IMG/VR virus record: IMGVR_UViG_3300005086_000113
Location: 1-26,287 of that record
DNA length: 26,287 nt
Source of the DNA: a virus
Reading direction: 5' to 3' (one strand)
Numbering within the stretch: position 1 is the first letter of the stretch; each line of letters starts with the position of its first letter. Positions 23,804 to 26,287 of the stretch are shown here, in pieces. Both the position numbers and the translations under genes were made by a program. The notes beneath the pieces are model-generated. The model had not been told where the DNA came from. It made no database searches and saw only the letters and a program-made list of their open reading frames with translations.

Positions 23804-24048
23804 TGACATCACTATCAAGAAAAGAAATCGTTGCCCGCTTTGATAAAGCAGTTGAACTAGCTGAAGCTTATAATTCTTCTAGCAGGTCTATTAAGCGGTT
23901 TTACCCTATTACTGAATATCGCCGAGGAAAACTCGACACAATCGGGTTGTACGATTACAAAACTAAAAAGTACATCTTGGGCGACATTTTGTCATACAAC
24001 ATTGCTGAAGTTTTAGAAGAGATTGAAACGCTCGTTAACAATGCGTAA
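23803..24048 (+). CDS. Unknown small protein, 81 aa, plus-strand island gene 2
   Basis: Starting at ATG 23803 the product is MTSLSRKEIVARFDKAVELAEAYNSSSRSIKRFY..., with a basic helical N-terminus, a TEYRRGKLDTIGLYDYKTKKYILGD middle and an acidic helical end (AEVLEEIETLVNNA). No family is recognised. The Lys/Arg-rich first half and amphipathic C-terminal helix would suit a small regulator or adaptor, but that is guesswork. It is translated with gene 1 through a one-base overlap and followed after 28 bases by a strong terminator. Confidence 0.75.
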   Translation: MTSLSRKEIVARFDKAVELAEAYNSSSRSIKRFYPITEYRRGKLDTIGLYDYKTKKYILGDILSYNIAEVLEEIETLVNNA

Positions 24049-24076
24049 CTCTTTAAATTGTTGTTAGTAGCAAAAC

Positions 24077-24106
24077 AAAAAGAAGGACTTTTTAGTCCTT
24101 CTTTTT
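24077..24106. terminator. Bidirectional intrinsic terminator between the island and the spike gene
   Basis: A perfect 12-base-pair stem (24077-24088 with 24095-24106) closes a six-base loop and is flanked by a T-run on the plus side and an A-rich arm that gives U-rich RNA on the minus side. It ends the plus-strand island and can also end the spike transcript. The spike stop codon TAA (24092-24094) lies in the loop, so the last spike codons form one arm. Confidence 0.85.
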
Positions 24107-25771
24107 TTCTGGGCATGGTTCGCGTGTTAACCACCGTGGTATTAATGTCTTTATGTCTTTATTTCTAACATTGTCAATTAATTTTTGTATTGCACTCTTT
24201 ATATCAGGTAACCCCAAGTCTTCGTTTTTTATATTTGTTTTTGTTATTGTTTCTTTCTTAGGAACTTCTTGTGCTGTGTTGGCTGCTGATGCTGCAGGGC
24301 CAGTTACAGCTGGTGCTGAACCGCCTGCTGAGTTTGGCGTTGCAGTATCTGTTAGTGGGTTAGGACCCGGATTATATTTATGCTTGTGTCCAACTAGGCC
24401 AATAGACGGTGCTTTAAAGTCTGGAGCAAACATTTCGCCATCAGAAGCTATTGTGCCAGTTACTTTTGTATTTCCTGAAGTGTCGAGGTTTATATTTCCG
24501 CTTTTAATGCCAACTTCAGATGCATCAAGCTTATAAGTTGACGACGACTTAATGTCAAATGTAGATAACGATTCTAATGTTATTGCCCCTTCTGATTTAA
24601 CACTAGTGCTTTGTTTTGTGTTTATTGTTGTGTTTCCTGTTTTAATATTAATGTCTAAATTGCCGTCATTAACTGTTAGCAATGCATTATTTTTTACTAA
24701 TAACTTAGCATCGTTTCTTGCTTCGATGTAAATATCGCCGCCTGCACCGGCGTCTTCGTCTGTTGGGTGTTCACCAGTTGCTTGGTAGTTTTTGGCAGCC
24801 TTGATATGTACATTTCTGCCTGCTTCAAAGTTTATGTCTCGGTCAGCACGAATGTTAAAATCTTCTTCTGCTCGCAATGTTACATTTTTTGCACTAAATA
24901 CATCAACATTGCCTTCGGCATCCATTTCTATCCATGCAGTGCCATCTCTGTTGATGAAGTAAACAATGCCGTTAGTTTCGTCTAAAAGCATTTGTGCGCC
25001 GCTTCTTGTGCGTATTCTAACTTTTTCGTGACCTTCTTTATCGTCCATAATAAACGACGAACCGCCTTTGCGTCGTGTGCTTTTTTCGTCAATTTTTGGA
25101 CCAGGTGTGTTTATTCCATACACTTCGCTTTGTGCATCACGACGGGCACTAGCATAGTCGATGCCGCGGATTGTGTCTTGTATTAATCCTTGCTTTGTAA
25201 GCCCTTCTGCATGATATTTTGCATACGGACGCAAATATGTTTTATCATCTTTTGCTTCAACTGCTTGTTGTCTAGGGTTGCTTAATGTTTTATTATATTC
25301 TGCTTGCGGAACATCGGTTTGTATAACATCGTTTTTTCCTGCATTTGTATGTGCTTTTCCTGCAGCCACAGCTGGAACCATTCTATTTGCGTATAAATCA
25401 GGCATAACTCCTAACCAAACACCAGTTGACTTAGAGCCGTTAATAAATCCTACAAGGACTCGGTTGCCTGGGTCTGGAGGCACAAACCACATGCCGTAAC
25501 TTGTTTGTGTTGCTTCAAATGTTTCTTTTTCTTCGTTTTTACTTACAGGCGTTGATCCAAAAAATGGAGAGCAATAATTTACTGTTATCCACGACGAAGC
25601 ATCGTCTTCAGATGTGCCCATTTCTGCAATCCATACTTTTAAGCGCCCGGAGCCGCTGCTATCGAGTACCTCTTTAACTACACCAACATATAGCCCGTGA
25701 TATACAGGCTGTCTTCCTATTGGTTCTGATTTTAAATTTTTTGTAACTTTTGTTGAACGTTGATATGCCAT
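24092..25771 (-). CDS. 5: Central baseplate spike, gp5/VgrG-type, no lysozyme domain
   Basis: The 559-residue protein has an N-terminal OB-fold (about 23-130: YHGLYVGVVKEVLDSSGSGRLKVWI, PFFGSTPVS, then YGMWFVPPDPGNRVLVGFI). A linker follows, then a repetitive beta-helix from about 232 to 455 (GGSSFIMDD, VRIRTRSGAQMLLDE, and successive short strands such as VTLRAEEDFNIRADRDINFEAG). An HxH pair, His462 and His464 (GHKHKYNPG), matches the iron-binding tip motif of membrane-piercing spikes. About 95 residues follow the tip: a Pro/Ala/Thr linker and a basic tail (LIPRWLTREPCPEKKKD). T4 gp5 has a lysozyme domain between OB-fold and helix, and none is visible here. The start has AAAGG upstream, overlapping the previous stop. 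Confidence 0.87.
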   Translation of the reverse strand: MAYQRSTKVTKNLKSEPIGRQPVYHGLYVGVVKEVLDSSGSGRLKVWIAEMGTSEDDASSWITVNYCSPFFGSTPVSKNEEKETFEATQTSYGMWFVPPDPGNRVLVGFINGSKSTGVWLGVMPDLYANRMVPAVAAGKAHTNAGKNDVIQTDVPQAEYNKTLSNPRQQAVEAKDDKTYLRPYAKYHAEGLTKQGLIQDTIRGIDYASARRDAQSEVYGINTPGPKIDEKSTRRKGGSSFIMDDKEGHEKVRIRTRSGAQMLLDETNGIVYFINRDGTAWIEMDAEGNVDVFSAKNVTLRAEEDFNIRADRDINFEAGRNVHIKAAKNYQATGEHPTDEDAGAGGDIYIEARNDAKLLVKNNALLTVNDGNLDINIKTGNTTINTKQSTSVKSEGAITLESLSTFDIKSSSTYKLDASEVGIKSGNINLDTSGNTKVTGTIASDGEMFAPDFKAPSIGLVGHKHKYNPGPNPLTDTATPNSAGGSAPAVTGPAASAANTAQEVPKKETITKTNIKNEDLGLPDIKSAIQKLIDNVRNKDIKTLIPRWLTREPCPEKKKD

Positions 25772-25779
25772 GATTACCT

Positions 25780-26287
25780 TTATAATGTGCTGTCTATTAG
25801 CTTGTTAATTTCGTCTGCAGGGACTCTAATTTCTCGATATGAAGACAATGTTTGTGTATAAGCACCGTCGCTAAAATCGTGTGTTACTGATGTAACAAAG
25901 TATAGCCCAGTTATTGTTCTGTTTATACGAGATGCTGTTGAACTTATAACGCCAGTTTCTATGTCGTTTTGTTCAGAAGCAAAAACTCTTACTAATACAC
26001 CGGGCGGTGAACTATTTATATTTACTGTGTTTGGTATGCTGTCAACATATTCTAAACGATATAATTTTTGTCTATTTAAGCCATATGTTTTAGTTGCTAA
26101 CCAAAATGGGTCACCTTTTATTGTAAATTCTGCTTGCAACAGGTCGCCTGATTCGTTTTTGTTCATTACTTGATTGAACAATGCATTAAAATATAAACGC
26201 GAGCCATCTGGCGGTCCATCTTGTCTTGCAGTTGTGTCTTGTCCTAATGTATTGGGGTTTGCTGCAACCAATGTATTGACTGCATTG
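25780..26287 (-). CDS. Probable baseplate hub protein, C-terminal part (5' end outside window)
   Basis: The frame is open to the right edge (...NAVNTLVAANPNTLGQD), so only the last 168 or so residues are present. The TTG at 26271 is not the true start. Visible features are LQAEFTIKGDPFWLATKTYG, LVRVFASEQND, and GLYFVTSVTHDFSDGAYTQTLSSYRE near the end. The 'F.i.GDP.wl' and 'Y.V..v.H.f..G.ytQtL...r' motifs recur in hub proteins that carry the spike (gp27/gpD-like). It is followed by the spike gene after eight bases, which fits a hub-spike pair. Family assignment is moderate. Confidence 0.6.
   Translation of the reverse strand, partial: NAVNTLVAANPNTLGQDTTARQDGPPDGSRLYFNALFNQVMNKNESGDLLQAEFTIKGDPFWLATKTYGLNRQKLYRLEYVDSIPNTVNINSSPPGVLVRVFASEQNDIETGVISSTASRINRTITGLYFVTSVTHDFSDGAYTQTLSSYREIRVPADEINKLIDSTL

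Noticed and set aside
23791-24048. GTG start giving an 85-residue form of island gene 2
   Set aside because: The GGAG ribosome site overlaps this GTG and is correctly spaced for the ATG at 23803.
26013-26020. Exact TATAAATA on the minus strand
   Set aside because: It lies inside the hub-like coding frame (VNINSS codons) and far from any start, so chance is likely.
25780-26271. TTG at 26271 as the start of the hub-like gene
   Set aside because: The frame stays open to the window edge, there is no ribosome site, and the protein starts mid-domain.
1-26287. tRNA genes, CRISPR arrays, insertion sequences or attachment sites
   Set aside because: I saw no cloverleaf-like runs, regularly spaced repeats, transposase motifs or long terminal repeats.

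Overview
This window is a piece of a tailed, contractile (myovirus) phage genome of the broad T4-like, marine type. No host gene, tRNA, integrase, transposase or CRISPR array is visible. The DNA is AT-rich by eye, genes are packed end to end with frequent 1-30 base overlaps, and almost everything reads leftward on the minus strand. Recognisable T4-type baseplate components anchor the assignment: a gp25-like protein (23025-23396), a very large gp6-like wedge protein (19287-22901) and a gp5-type central spike without a lysozyme domain (24092-25771). Short ATAAATA boxes upstream of several genes match the T4-type late promoter core.

Layout in the direction of transcription, right to left. At the right edge is the 3' end of a probable baseplate hub protein, followed by the spike. 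A two-gene island of unknown function (23534-24048) then runs the opposite way, with its own sigma70-like promoter and a strong hairpin terminator shared with the end of the spike gene. Next come gp25, a candidate 28-residue gene, gp6, and a 2922-residue structural protein that fills one third of the window (10518-19286) in the position of T4 gp7. After it come a candidate 40-residue gene and four medium-sized structural or fibre-like proteins (7418-10365), two of which share a C-terminal domain.

The left third (1-7349) is an accessory module that appears to act on carbohydrate and protein surfaces. It holds a small conserved-looking protein of unknown role, two paralogous GT-A-type glycosyltransferases with DAD motifs, an unrecognised 211-residue protein, a third DAD-containing transferase, a probable GT-B-like transferase, and a PP-loop ATPase with an SGGIDS motif. 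It ends in a subtilisin-family serine protease, cut by the window edge, with an inhibitor-I9-like pro-region, an Asp/His/Ser triad and a beta-rich C-terminal part. The last two genes overlap as ATGA.

My reading is that the right two thirds build the baseplate and tail tip. The left third probably decorates or processes virion or host-surface molecules, and it is placed where tail fibre genes usually sit. The coupled PP-loop/subtilase pair, the glycosyltransferase island and the opposite-strand two-gene island are the parts most likely to be undescribed.
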